From: JBMDXB01 sp048594885
Lineage (GTDB): Bacteria; Acidobacteriota; Vicinamibacteria; Vicinamibacterales; 2-12-FULL-66-21
DNA length: 64,000 nucleotides
Assembly (NCBI GenBank): GCA_048594885.1
Contig: JBMDXB010000093.1
Location: forward strand, 62,001-126,000
Reading direction: 5' to 3'
Below are positions 8,856 to 18,645 of the stretch, one piece after another. Each line of letters opens with the position of its first letter. Within the stretch, counting starts at the first letter, position 1. The notes below the pieces were generated by a model, which saw nothing but the letters and a program-made list of their open reading frames with translations, did no database searches and was not told the origin of the DNA. Both the position numbers and the translations under genes were made by a program.

Positions 8856-9599
8856 ATGATGGATTCCGGACGGCGGGTCTCGCCCCGCCTGACACGAGCG
8901 GTACGTGTTCCGACGCCAGGTGTTCGCGCGCGCGTGAACGCCGCGACCGGCGACCTGCTGAACGTGAGCGCGACCGGCGCGCTCGTACGCCTGCCGCGTG
9001 AGCTACCCGTCGGCAGCAGCTGGCCCGTGATTCTCGATCTCGACGCGCGCCGCATCGATCTGTCCGGGCGCGTCGTGCGCTGCGAGCGGCTGACGATCGC
9101 GCTCCCCGGCGGCGGCGTGCTCGAGCGGCCCGCCTACGTCACCGCCGTGATGTTCACGCACGCGTCAGCGTCGGCAGTGCAGGGTGTCGCGCAGTTGTGC
9201 GGCGGCGCCATCGCCATCGAGGAATTGCCCTTCCGCGTCCTCGTCGTCAGCGACGACAAGCGCATCAACGCGGACGTCGGCGGGTCGCTTGCCGGCGCCG
9301 GCTACCAGGCCCGTCTCGTCACCGACGCGCGCGAGGCGCTCGCGGCCGCCCAGCAATGCCACGCGGACGCGGCCATCGTCAATCTGCGCCTCAATCGCGA
9401 GCCCTCGATGTGGTGGGTTCTGGAGGTACTCGAATCCGACCCCGCGACGGCCGGAATCCCGCTCGTGGCTCTCGCTGAACCGGCATCGCTCAAGCCGGAT
9501 CGCCGCCAGTACCTCGTCGAGCGCAGAGTGCGCCTTCTGCCACTTCCCGTCAGCACTGACGATCTACTCGCGCTCCTCGCCCGGACGCTCCGCCGCTGA
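8856..9599 (+). CDS. PilZ domain fused to a degenerate receiver domain
   Basis: The N-terminal 110 residues form a PilZ-like domain: an Arg-rich start, then NVSATGALVRLP where the family has its (D/N)xSxxG motif. This domain usually binds cyclic di-GMP. Residues from about 125 on resemble a CheY-like receiver (VLVVSDDKRIN at the acidic pocket). The expected phospho-acceptor Asp is replaced in AIVNLRL, and the conserved Lys near the end is missing (RLLPLPVST). The receiver is therefore probably unable to be phosphorylated in the usual way. The gene sits between two homologous pseudopilin pairs and could tie pilus function to c-di-GMP. Start is ATG 8856, with 8859 possible. Confidence 0.75.
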   Translation: MMDSGRRVSPRLTRAVRVPTPGVRARVNAATGDLLNVSATGALVRLPRELPVGSSWPVILDLDARRIDLSGRVVRCERLTIALPGGGVLERPAYVTAVMFTHASASAVQGVAQLCGGAIAIEELPFRVLVVSDDKRINADVGGSLAGAGYQARLVTDAREALAAAQQCHADAAIVNLRLNREPSMWWVLEVLESDPATAGIPLVALAEPASLKPDRRQYLVERRVRLLPLPVSTDDLLALLARTLRR

Positions 9600-9696
9600 C
9601 GTTTCTCGTCCGGTCGATCAATTCCGTCATTGCGATTCGGCTTGTCTAAGCTCAGCAGAATTCATAGACTGCACCTGCCACTCCAGAGAGGCTCCA

Positions 9697-10443
9697 ATGA
9701 CGTTCTCTGCTCGACGCCAGGCAGGCATGTCGCTGATCGAGGCGACGATCATCCTGATGATTCTTGCGTTGCTGACCGCCGTCGCGGCGCCGGCGCTGAG
9801 CGACTACGTCAGCGAAGCCAAGCACACGAAGGCGAAGGAAGACATCGAGGCGATCGGCGGCGCGATCAAACGCCTCACGCGCGATGTCGGACCGTGTCTC
9901 AAGTTCACCCCGGCGACCGCCTGCACGATGGAGAATCGTGTCGAGATCCTCCACAGCCAGGGCTCCGAGATCCCACAGGCCGATATCGCCACCACCGCCA
10001 CGGATTTCTCGAGCGCGAGCAACATCACCAGCGCGCTCAACTGGAACAACGACGACACCGCGAACGTGGGCGACTCGATGGCGGATCAGCTCTCCGACAA
10101 CGTGCCGAACTACGACACGCCAGCCGAATCATCGCCGACCGGCTACACGCTGTCGGGGCCGCGATCGGGACTCGGGTGGCGCGGCGCGTACATTCCTGGC
10201 GAGGTCGGGCCCGATCCCTGGGGCAAACGCTATCTCGCGAATGTGCTGTTCCTCGCCGTCGCCTCCGACGCGTCGGACAACTCCAACGAAGGCGGACGGA
10301 CCGGAGGATGGTCGCGCGATGTCATCGTCATCTCCGCCGGCCCCAACGTGAAGTTCGACACGCCGTTCGGCGGCAGCACGAATTACGGCGCCGGCAAGCT
10401 CGGCGACGATCTGATCTACACGGTCTCAGGAGATACGAGATAA
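9697..10443 (+). CDS. Type IV pilin-like / pseudopilin 6
   Basis: The leader ends QAG before MSLIE, with the helix ATIILMILALLTAVAAPAL. Other motifs are KAKEDIEAIGGAIKR, WRGAYIPGE, DPWGKRYLANV and a tail ending DDLIYTVSGDTR. It is the closest relative of pseudopilin 4. CLKF and ACTME give two cysteines that could pair. Start is ATG 9697 preceded by AGAGAGG; the longer open frame upstream overlaps the PilZ gene in another frame and is not coding. Confidence 0.85.
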   Translation: MTFSARRQAGMSLIEATIILMILALLTAVAAPALSDYVSEAKHTKAKEDIEAIGGAIKRLTRDVGPCLKFTPATACTMENRVEILHSQGSEIPQADIATTATDFSSASNITSALNWNNDDTANVGDSMADQLSDNVPNYDTPAESSPTGYTLSGPRSGLGWRGAYIPGEVGPDPWGKRYLANVLFLAVASDASDNSNEGGRTGGWSRDVIVISAGPNVKFDTPFGGSTNYGAGKLGDDLIYTVSGDTR

Positions 10444-10484
10444 CTGCCAACTGCCAACTGCCTACTGCCTACTGCCTACTGTCT
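10444..10484 (+). repeat. Short heptamer tandem repeat (CTGCCAA/CTGCCTA)
   Basis: Two CTGCCAA units, three CTGCCTA units and a partial CTGTCT follow directly after the stop of pseudopilin 6. Period 7 matches that of the GGCCAAA tracts, though the sequence differs. It fills the 57-nt gap before the next gene. Confidence 0.75.
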
Positions 10485-10500
10485 GTGAAATAATCAGCGC

Positions 10501-11124
10501 GTGCGCTCTCGTCGATCGTCAGGGTTCACGCTGATCGAACTCACGGTCGTGCTCGCCGTCATCGTCACGCTCGCGCTCGTGCTGACGCCGGCGATCGGTA
10601 ACTACTTGAGCGATGCGCGCGTCTCACGCACGCGCAGCGACACGCAGACGATCGCCTCCGCCATCGTGCAGTTCTATCGCGACACCGGCTTTTTTCCGCA
10701 GTGGTCGCAATCGCAGAGCGGCGGACCCGGATCGGCAGCGAACAAGGTCGATCTCCTGGTCGGTCGGGGAACGACTCCTTCCACGCAGCAGCCGGGCCCT
10801 TGGACCACGGGCACGACGGCGAGCCTGACCGACCTGTTGATCGTCAACACGCCCGGCTTCACGATGCGCACCGCCGGCGCGCAGTTCGGATGGAGCGGAC
10901 CGTACCTGAACTCCGCCATCGAAGCGGATCCCTGGGGCAACCGCTACGCGGTCAACGTGGGTCTGCTCGACCCGAGCGCCACGGTCGTCACGGTGGCGGG
11001 CACTGTCAAGAACGCGGTCTGGGTACTCTCCGCCGGGGCGGACGCCACGATTGCGACACTCTATTCCCAACCCACGACCACGGCCGCTTTGAGCGGCGAC
11101 GACATCGGCCAGAAGCTGCAGTGA
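10501..11124 (+). CDS. Type IV pilin-like / pseudopilin 7
   Basis: GTG start. The leader is MRSRRSSG with cleavage before FTLIE, then LTVVLAVIVTLALVLTPAI. It shares DTGFFPQWS, GWSGPYLNS, DPWGNRYAVNVGLL and the C-terminal GDDI with pseudopilin 5. The order 4-5-PilZ-6-7 shows that a pilin pair was duplicated around the PilZ gene. The very short leader and FTLIE site are the most canonical of the set. Confidence 0.85.
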   Translation: MRSRRSSGFTLIELTVVLAVIVTLALVLTPAIGNYLSDARVSRTRSDTQTIASAIVQFYRDTGFFPQWSQSQSGGPGSAANKVDLLVGRGTTPSTQQPGPWTTGTTASLTDLLIVNTPGFTMRTAGAQFGWSGPYLNSAIEADPWGNRYAVNVGLLDPSATVVTVAGTVKNAVWVLSAGADATIATLYSQPTTTAALSGDDIGQKLQ

Positions 11125-11242
11125 CGGTGCGGAGCCGAGCGTACCGTCGGCCAGACAATTCTGGGACGCTGGAACACACTCCAGAGGTATTCACACTGTA
11201 ACTTTCACTCCTGCAATTGCTTACGGCCGACTACATCTAATG

Positions 11243-11271
11243 TTGCCCTCCGGCGGCGGGTAGCCTATACT
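11243..11271 (+). promoter_or_regulatory. Candidate sigma-70-type promoter for the pilM operon
   Basis: TTGCCC at 11243-11248 and TATACT at 11266-11271 are separated by exactly 17 nt, about 95 nt upstream of the pilM-like ATG. The -10 matches five of six consensus bases and the -35 four of six. No clear -24/-12 sigma-54 element was seen in this gap, although the operon encodes an NtrC-type regulator. Confidence 0.45.
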
Positions 11272-11365
11272 CTGCAATCTCTAATCAGGAATAAATACAC
11301 CAGCTAGATCCGCAGCAGGCGCTGCCTGCAGCCGGATCCGCTTGTGCGGTGCGAGGCTCCCCACG

Positions 11366-12931
11366 ATGCCGACACGGGTGGCGATCGAAGTGTGTGCGGA
11401 CAGGTGTCACCTCATCGACGCCGAAGTGCGCCAGCACTCATCGCCACACACGCCGATTGCGCCGACTCGCGTGCGTGCGTTCGACACGTTCGAGTGGACG
11501 CACGGCGATTACGGAACGCTCAGAGCAGGCCTGCGGCGGGCGCGGACGCGAGGAAAACTGGCGCGGCGCGCCTGGGTCACGGTCTGGGGCCTTCCCACCG
11601 CGTATCGCTTCCTCCAGCTGCCGCCCGCCGATCCGGCGCACCTCGAGGCGCTCGCCCGACGCGACGCGGCTGACGACCTGTTGCGGCTTGGATGCGAGCC
11701 GAGCCAGGTCGCGACCGGCATCATGCTGGGTGAGGCGATCCAGGCCGACGGCAAGCCGCGACGTTCGCTCTCGTTCGTGGCTGTGTCGACGGCGGATCTC
11801 GCCGCCCAACTGGAGGCGATTACCGCAGCCGGTTTCTCCGTCGAGGGCGTGACGGTGCCGGCGGTGGCGCTCGCCTCGATGGCCCGACTGCTTCGCGCGC
11901 CGGACGCCGCGGTCGCGTATCTCGCGCTCGGCGCCGAGGCCAGCTCCCTTGCGATCGTCAGAAACGGCTTGCTGCTCTTCGCGCGCGAGATCGCATGGGG
12001 ATATCAGGGTCACGCGCGCGTGCCGGATCGCGATGCGCTCGTCGAGCGCCTGGCGTCGGAGCTGCGCCGCTCGTTCCTTTACTTCAAGCAGACCTTCCGC
12101 GAGGCCGTCGATCGCGTTGTCACGTGCGGCGACTATCCGCACCTGCGCATTCTCACGGCGCCGTTGTCAACCGCGCTCGCCGTGCCGGCGGAGACGCTCG
12201 ACTCGACGGACGGCATCGACATCGAAGCACTGCCGGAGCCGGCCGATCGGTTCCGGGCAAACGTGGCCGCGCTGCGGTTGGCCTGGGCGACAGCGGCTGA
12301 CGGTGGGCAATCAGTGAACCTGCTGCCACCGCACATACGCGCGCGCCGGGCCAGGCGTCGGATGATTGCGATGTCGGCCGCGGCGGGTGCCGCGGCGGCG
12401 GCGATCGCGGCGGCGGCGTACTGGCCGATCGATCGCGTCGCTCGCGGCCGTGAAGCCACGGTCGAGCAGCTCCGGCGCGACATCGCGCGAATGGAACCGG
12501 CGGCCAGAGCGGTCGACGCCACCCGACACGCGGCCACCGTGGAGCACGGCAAGCGCGCGGCGCTCGAAGCGCTCGACGCGCATGGACCTCGGCTCGCGCG
12601 CGCACTCGAAGCGGTCGCCGCGGCGACGGCTGAGGGCGTCACGCTGAGCGAGTTGTCGGTCAAGGCGGACGGCGGTTCGTGGCGGATGACACTTGCCGGC
12701 GTCGCCGTCGCGGATGAACCGGCTGCAAGCCAGGCCGCCGTCAACGCGCTGCTGCGTCAGCTTGGCACCTCCGCGTACCTGGGCACGCCAATCGCGCCCC
12801 CATCACTCCGCATCGTCGCCGGCTCGCGCGGGCAAGGGCCGCAGCAGCCGACGGGCTCCAACGAACGGCCGGCGATTCCCGCGGGTAAAAGCGGCGTGCA
12901 GTTCTCGGTCGAACTGCCGGTCCCGCGATGA
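11366..12931 (+). CDS. PilM-PilN fusion-like assembly protein (GspL-like)
   Basis: Roughly residues 1-310 look like the actin-fold PilM / cytoplasmic GspL domain (starts MPTRVAIEVCADRCHLIDAE; later AYLALGAEASSLAIV and SFLYFKQTFRE). Residues about 320-520 look like PilN: NLLPPH near the junction, one hydrophobic helix (an Ala-rich stretch ending AAYWPI), a coiled coil with many Arg/Glu, then a small alpha/beta domain. In most pilus systems these are two proteins; here they are joined, as in GspL. It recruits the ATPase to the membrane. Start ATG 11366 is preferred over TTG 11342. The stop overlaps the next ATG (ATGA). Confidence 0.7.
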   Translation: MPTRVAIEVCADRCHLIDAEVRQHSSPHTPIAPTRVRAFDTFEWTHGDYGTLRAGLRRARTRGKLARRAWVTVWGLPTAYRFLQLPPADPAHLEALARRDAADDLLRLGCEPSQVATGIMLGEAIQADGKPRRSLSFVAVSTADLAAQLEAITAAGFSVEGVTVPAVALASMARLLRAPDAAVAYLALGAEASSLAIVRNGLLLFAREIAWGYQGHARVPDRDALVERLASELRRSFLYFKQTFREAVDRVVTCGDYPHLRILTAPLSTALAVPAETLDSTDGIDIEALPEPADRFRANVAALRLAWATAADGGQSVNLLPPHIRARRARRRMIAMSAAAGAAAAAIAAAAYWPIDRVARGREATVEQLRRDIARMEPAARAVDATRHAATVEHGKRAALEALDAHGPRLARALEAVAAATAEGVTLSELSVKADGGSWRMTLAGVAVADEPAASQAAVNALLRQLGTSAYLGTPIAPPSLRIVAGSRGQGPQQPTGSNERPAIPAGKSGVQFSVELPVPR

Positions 12932-13611
12932 AGCTGCCGAAGATCGATGCCGATCGGGTCCGGCGGCTCGCGCCGCTCGCCGCGCCGGTGGCAGTGCTGG
13001 CGGTGGCCTGGCTGCTCATACTCGAACCGCGTGCGGCCGAGTCGCGGCGGGCGGAAGCAGAAATCGCGAGCCTGCAACCCCGGCTCACGCGGCTGATGTC
13101 GTTCGCCGGACGGTCGGTGCCGCAGGCCGCGGCTGTACCGGCGGTCGACGTGGCCCGCCGGTTGCCGGAGTCCGATCCGATGCCCGACGTCCTCGAGCGC
13201 CTCGCCCGGCTCGCGCTCGCGGGCAGCGAGCACGGCGCCATCGCGAATCTCCTCATCGAGACAGGCGAGCAAGTGGATGCCTCCGCAGGCGCCACCGCAC
13301 CGCGCGTGGCCGCGTCGAGTCAGCCGGATCCGCGCCTGGCGCTGTTGGAAGTGCCGTTCGCGTACACGCCGGTGACGGTTTCCTTCGAATCGGCCTACGC
13401 GCGCCTCGGACAGTATCTCTGGGAGCTGCGCGACCTGCCGGCGTTGATCGAGATCCAGTCGCTGGACGTGCGGCCGGCTGGCGCAGAGACGGACCTGGTC
13501 CGCGTCGCGATGGTGCTCTTCACCTACCGTCGCGCGACAACGGCGGCCCCCTCCGCCCAACAGAGCTCGCGCACAGTATCGAGCGCGGGGCAGAGTGGAG
13601 GCGGCGAATGA
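12928..13611 (+). CDS. PilO-like inner-membrane assembly protein
   Basis: It has a short cytoplasmic start, one transmembrane helix (LAPLAAPVAVLAVAWLLIL), a coiled-coil stretch (RAAESRRAEAEIASLQPRL) and a periplasmic domain ending with a beta-alpha-beta pattern. This is the plan of PilO/GspM, which pairs with PilN/GspL. Position directly after the PilM-PilN fusion and the 4-nt overlaps on both sides support the call. Sequence similarity to PilO by eye is weak; the assignment leans on topology and context. Confidence 0.6.
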   Translation: MKLPKIDADRVRRLAPLAAPVAVLAVAWLLILEPRAAESRRAEAEIASLQPRLTRLMSFAGRSVPQAAAVPAVDVARRLPESDPMPDVLERLARLALAGSEHGAIANLLIETGEQVDASAGATAPRVAASSQPDPRLALLEVPFAYTPVTVSFESAYARLGQYLWELRDLPALIEIQSLDVRPAGAETDLVRVAMVLFTYRRATTAAPSAQQSSRTVSSAGQSGGGE

Positions 13612-14102
13612 AAATGGGCCGCCACCACCTGATCGCCTCGCTGCTGCTGCTCGGCGCCAGCATCGTCTGGAATATCTGGGCGTACAGCAAGCCGCGCAAC
13701 CGGGCCGTCGTCGCCGGCGACATGAATCAGGCCGCGGCTCAGCGGGGTGCGCCGGCAGCGACCGTGGCGGTCGATCCTGCCGCGATCCCGACGCCGCCGG
13801 CTGTCAACCTGGCGGAGGCGCCACGCTGGACACGCAGTCCGTTCACGGCTATCGAGGCGCGACCGGCAGTCTCGCCGCAGACGGAACCGCCGTCCGTTGA
13901 TCCAATCGTGGGCTCGATCCTCATTGCTCCCGACAGGCGCGGCGCCATCGTCAACGGCCGCGTGGTCAGGATTGGCGACCAGGTGGGCACGGCCGTGATC
14001 GTGGAGATCCATCGCGACGCCGTGGTCTTCCGCCTGCCGACCGGCGAGCTGCGCCGCGTCCGGCTTCAGGCGCCGCGGCCGCCGCGGGAGGAATCCCGAT
14101 GA
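13608..14102 (+). CDS. PilP / GspC-like periplasmic connector
   Basis: 164 residues: an N-terminal signal anchor (LIASLLLLGASIVWNIW), a Pro/Ala-rich linker, then a small beta domain with PDRRGAIVNGRVVRIGDQV and ELRRVRLQAP. The last part matches the homology region of GspC/PilP that contacts the secretin. A secretin gene is absent from this window, so its partner must be elsewhere. Overlaps by ATGA on both sides place it inside the operon. GspC and PilP cannot be told apart here. Confidence 0.6.
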   Translation: MKMGRHHLIASLLLLGASIVWNIWAYSKPRNRAVVAGDMNQAAAQRGAPAATVAVDPAAIPTPPAVNLAEAPRWTRSPFTAIEARPAVSPQTEPPSVDPIVGSILIAPDRRGAIVNGRVVRIGDQVGTAVIVEIHRDAVVFRLPTGELRRVRLQAPRPPREESR

Positions 14103-15598
14103 CGCGTTCCGCGGGCGATCGTCAGGCCCCGAGCGGTCCGACGCGCGCTCAGCTTCTGGTGGTCCTGCCGCTGACGATGGCGTTGCTCGTCGCGGGCACC
14201 GGCTTCTTCACGCTCAGCATGGCCGAGCGTTTTTACGTGCTCCATCGGCCCGGCGACGCCGCGCTCCGGACGTTCACGGCGCAGCTCGGCGTGCAGGTCG
14301 CGCTCATTGCGGTGGTATCGGCCATTATCGGATTGAGCATTGCCATCGGCATCACGCGGCCGGTCCGCCAGATGGCGCAGCAGCTCGGCGCGATTGCGTC
14401 GGGCGATCTTCGCAGCGGCGTGGAGATTCGATCGATTTCCGAGCTCGACTCGCTCGCCGGCGCGTTCAACACGGCGGTCGACGCGGTCAATCGCTACCTG
14501 CTGCACGGCCTCACGGGCGCGGTGCTCACGATCGACACGGACGGCACGGTGATAGGCGCCAGTCCGTCCGCCGAGGGCATCCTCGGCAGCCGCGAGGGAG
14601 ACCTGGTGGGTCGGCGCCTGAGCGATGTGCTCAACCCCGCGCCCGGGAGCCATGCGGCGCTCGCCGCCGTTGAAAACAGCGTCAAGCAACGGCGCCCGGT
14701 GGCCGTGGAGGATGTCGAGATCGTTGGACAGGACGGCCAGGCGATCCGGATCGGGCTGACCGCTTCGTACCTGCGCCGCGCCGATCGTGACGGCGACCAT
14801 GAGGTCGTCGGCGTGCTCATCACCTTCAAGGATGTCGGCGAGATCCGCCGGCTGCGCGATCGACTGCGGCAGGCGGACCATCTCGTCGCGCTCGGCACCG
14901 TCACGGCCGGTGTCGCCCACGAGCTGCGCAATCCGCTCGCGTCGGTACGCGGCCTGGCGGAGCTGCTCGGCCGCGACTTCGCGTCCGACGATCCGCGACA
15001 GCGATACGTCTCGACGATGCTGGACGCGATCGACCGGCTGAACCGGCTGATCGAAGATCTGCTGCTGTTCTCGTCTCCCGCGCCGGCGTTCACGGAGGAG
15101 ATCGATCTCGGGCCGCTCGTGCGCGAGGTGGCGCTGTTCGTGCGCCACGGCCTGGATCCGCGGCAGCTGCGCATCGCCGTCGAGGCGCCGCCGCGTCGCG
15201 TCTCTGTCCTCGCCAGCAGCGATCGTCTATCGCACGCGCTGACGAACATCGTTGCCAACGCCGTGCAGGCCACGCCGGAGGGCGGAACGGTGTCGCTGCG
15301 CGTCGAGGCGACCGAGCGGGAGGCAATCGTGCGCATTCACAACACTGGCTCGTACATCACGCCGGACGTGCGGGCGCAGCTGTTCGTCCCGTTCTTCACG
15401 ACGAAAGCGTCTGGGACCGGACTGGGGCTCGCGATCGCGCGGCAGTTCGTCACCATGGCGGGAGGACGGATCGACGTGGACAGCGATCGAACGGAGGGCA
15501 CGACCTTCTCGATGGCGTTGCCCCTCGGCCCCGGCACGCGCGAGCCGCGCGCGGCGGACGTTCCCCAGCGGCTTCACATGCAGAGCACGAGGGCATAG
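14099..15598 (+). CDS. NtrB/PilS-type sensor histidine kinase (HAMP-PAS)
   Basis: Two transmembrane helices (about residues 18-40 and 65-85), a HAMP-like linker (TRPVRQMAQQLGAIASGDL), a PAS domain (LTIDTDGTVIGASPSAEGIL), a HisKA domain with the H-box AHELRNPLASVRG (His 274), and a HATPase domain with N-box ALTNIVANAVQATP and G-box GTGLGLAIARQF. It is expected to phosphorylate the NtrC-type regulator encoded next. Its place within the pilus operon suggests that it regulates these genes. The periplasmic loop is short, so the input is probably membrane-proximal or cytoplasmic. Start ATG overlaps the previous stop. Confidence 0.9.
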   Translation: MTRSAGDRQAPSGPTRAQLLVVLPLTMALLVAGTGFFTLSMAERFYVLHRPGDAALRTFTAQLGVQVALIAVVSAIIGLSIAIGITRPVRQMAQQLGAIASGDLRSGVEIRSISELDSLAGAFNTAVDAVNRYLLHGLTGAVLTIDTDGTVIGASPSAEGILGSREGDLVGRRLSDVLNPAPGSHAALAAVENSVKQRRPVAVEDVEIVGQDGQAIRIGLTASYLRRADRDGDHEVVGVLITFKDVGEIRRLRDRLRQADHLVALGTVTAGVAHELRNPLASVRGLAELLGRDFASDDPRQRYVSTMLDAIDRLNRLIEDLLLFSSPAPAFTEEIDLGPLVREVALFVRHGLDPRQLRIAVEAPPRRVSVLASSDRLSHALTNIVANAVQATPEGGTVSLRVEATEREAIVRIHNTGSYITPDVRAQLFVPFFTTKASGTGLGLAIARQFVTMAGGRIDVDSDRTEGTTFSMALPLGPGTREPRAADVPQRLHMQSTRA

Positions 15599-17004
<1,406 letters not shown>

Positions 17005-17008
<4 letters not shown>

Positions 17009-18645
17009 TCGGAGATCGACTCATCGCGGCGGGCGCGATCACGCCGACGCAGCTCGACGAGGCGCTCTCCTGGCAGCGCGCGTCGGGCGGCCTGCTGGGG
17101 GAGATCCTGCTGAAGCTGCATTACGTCACGGAGGAGGCGCTGGCCCGCGCGCTCGCCGAACAGGCGGGCGTGCCATACCGGACGATCGACGGCCTCCGTC
17201 CCGACAGCGAAGCGGTGGCCGTCGTCCCCGAGGCCCTCGCGCGGCGCCATCTGGTGGCGGCGGTCGCGCTCGAGGGCGCGACGCTGCGGATCGTGCAGGC
17301 CAACCCCTTCGACGTCCTCGCCGTAGACGCGCTGCAGCGCGCGACCCGCCGGCACGTCGAGGTCGAGTGCGCAACCCGCCAGGAGATTCTCAATCTGATC
17401 GAGCGGTCGTACGGCGCGAGGAAGGAAGTCGACTCGCTCGTGCGCGCAGGCATGGAGGCGATCAGCCGTCCCGATCTCGAGCGGGTCGCCGGCGAGGCGC
17501 CCGTCGTCCGGCTCATCGAACTGATGCTCAACGAGGCGATCGCGCGCGGCGCCACCGACCTGCACATCGAGCCGGAGGAGCGGATCGTGCGGCTGCGGCA
17601 TCGCGTCGACGGGGTTCTCGAGGCCGGCGACACGTTGCCGAAGCCGCTGCACGCGTCCCTCGTCAGCCGCCTCAAGGTGATGGCCGGCCTCGACATCACG
17701 GAGCAGCGTCTGCCGCAGGAGGGGCACATCTCGCAGGTCGTCGACGATCGTCACCTCGACGTGCGCGTGTCGACGTTCCCGACCACGTGCGGTGAGAAGG
17801 TCGCCCTCCGGATTCTCGAGAAGGACAAACTGGTCAGAGGGATCGAGGAGCTCGGGTTCAACCGGCAGAGCCTGGCGCTGTTTCGCAGCCTGCTGTCGCG
17901 CCGCCGCGGCATCGTTCTCGTCACCGGACCTACGGGATCGGGCAAGACGACGACGCTGTATTCGGCGCTCGCGGAGCTGGCGAGCCGCGAGAAGAACATC
18001 CTCACCGTCGAGGACCCGGTCGAGTTCAAGCTGCCGGGCGTACGGCAGACACAGATTCGGCCGAAGGCGGGTCTCACCTTCGCGACGGCGATACGGTCGC
18101 TGCTGCGGCAGGACCCCGACGTGATCATGATCGGAGAGATCCGCGACCCCGAGACCGCGCAGCTCGCGCTTCGCGCCGCCCTGTCCGGCATTCTCGTCTT
18201 CAGCACGCTCCACACACCGGATTCAGCGGGTGCGATTCCGCGATTGATGGACATGGGCCTCGAGCCGTACCTGCTCGCATCGGCCGTTGTCGGTGTCGTC
18301 GCCGAGCGTCTCGTGCGCGTCGTCTGCCCGGCGTGCCGGCAGAGGACGACGTACTCGCCGGAGGTGATCTGGAAGGCAGGCGTCACGGCGCAAGGGCCGG
18401 TGTTCTACAAGGGCCGCGGCTGCCCGCAGTGCCGCGGCACCGGCTACCGGGGACGGACCGGCGTGTTCGAGGTACTGATCGTCAACGATACGGTGCACAC
18501 CTTGATCCGGGATCGAGCGGACTCACGGCAGATCAAGGATGCCGCGGTTCGCGAGGGATTGAGCACGCTGCTCAACGAGACTGTCGCCAAAGCACTGGCC
18601 GGCGAGACGACGATCGAGGAAGCCCTGCGCGTGGGCTACGAATGA
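17005..18645 (+). CDS. GspE/PilB-type assembly ATPase
   Basis: The N-terminal MshEN-like domain (LIAAGAITPTQLDEALSWQ) binds the membrane partner. The ATPase core has GPTGSGKTTTLYSAL (Walker A, about 308-322), an Asp box (ILTVEDPVEF), Walker B (VIMIGEIRDPETAQ) and a His box (STLHTPDSA). A tetracysteine zinc site follows (CPACRQ and CPQCRGTGY). This is the cytoplasmic motor for pilus or pseudopilus extension. Start is GTG 17005 in a GTGA overlap. The length of 546 aa is normal. PilB and GspE cannot be distinguished without a tree. Confidence 0.92.
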
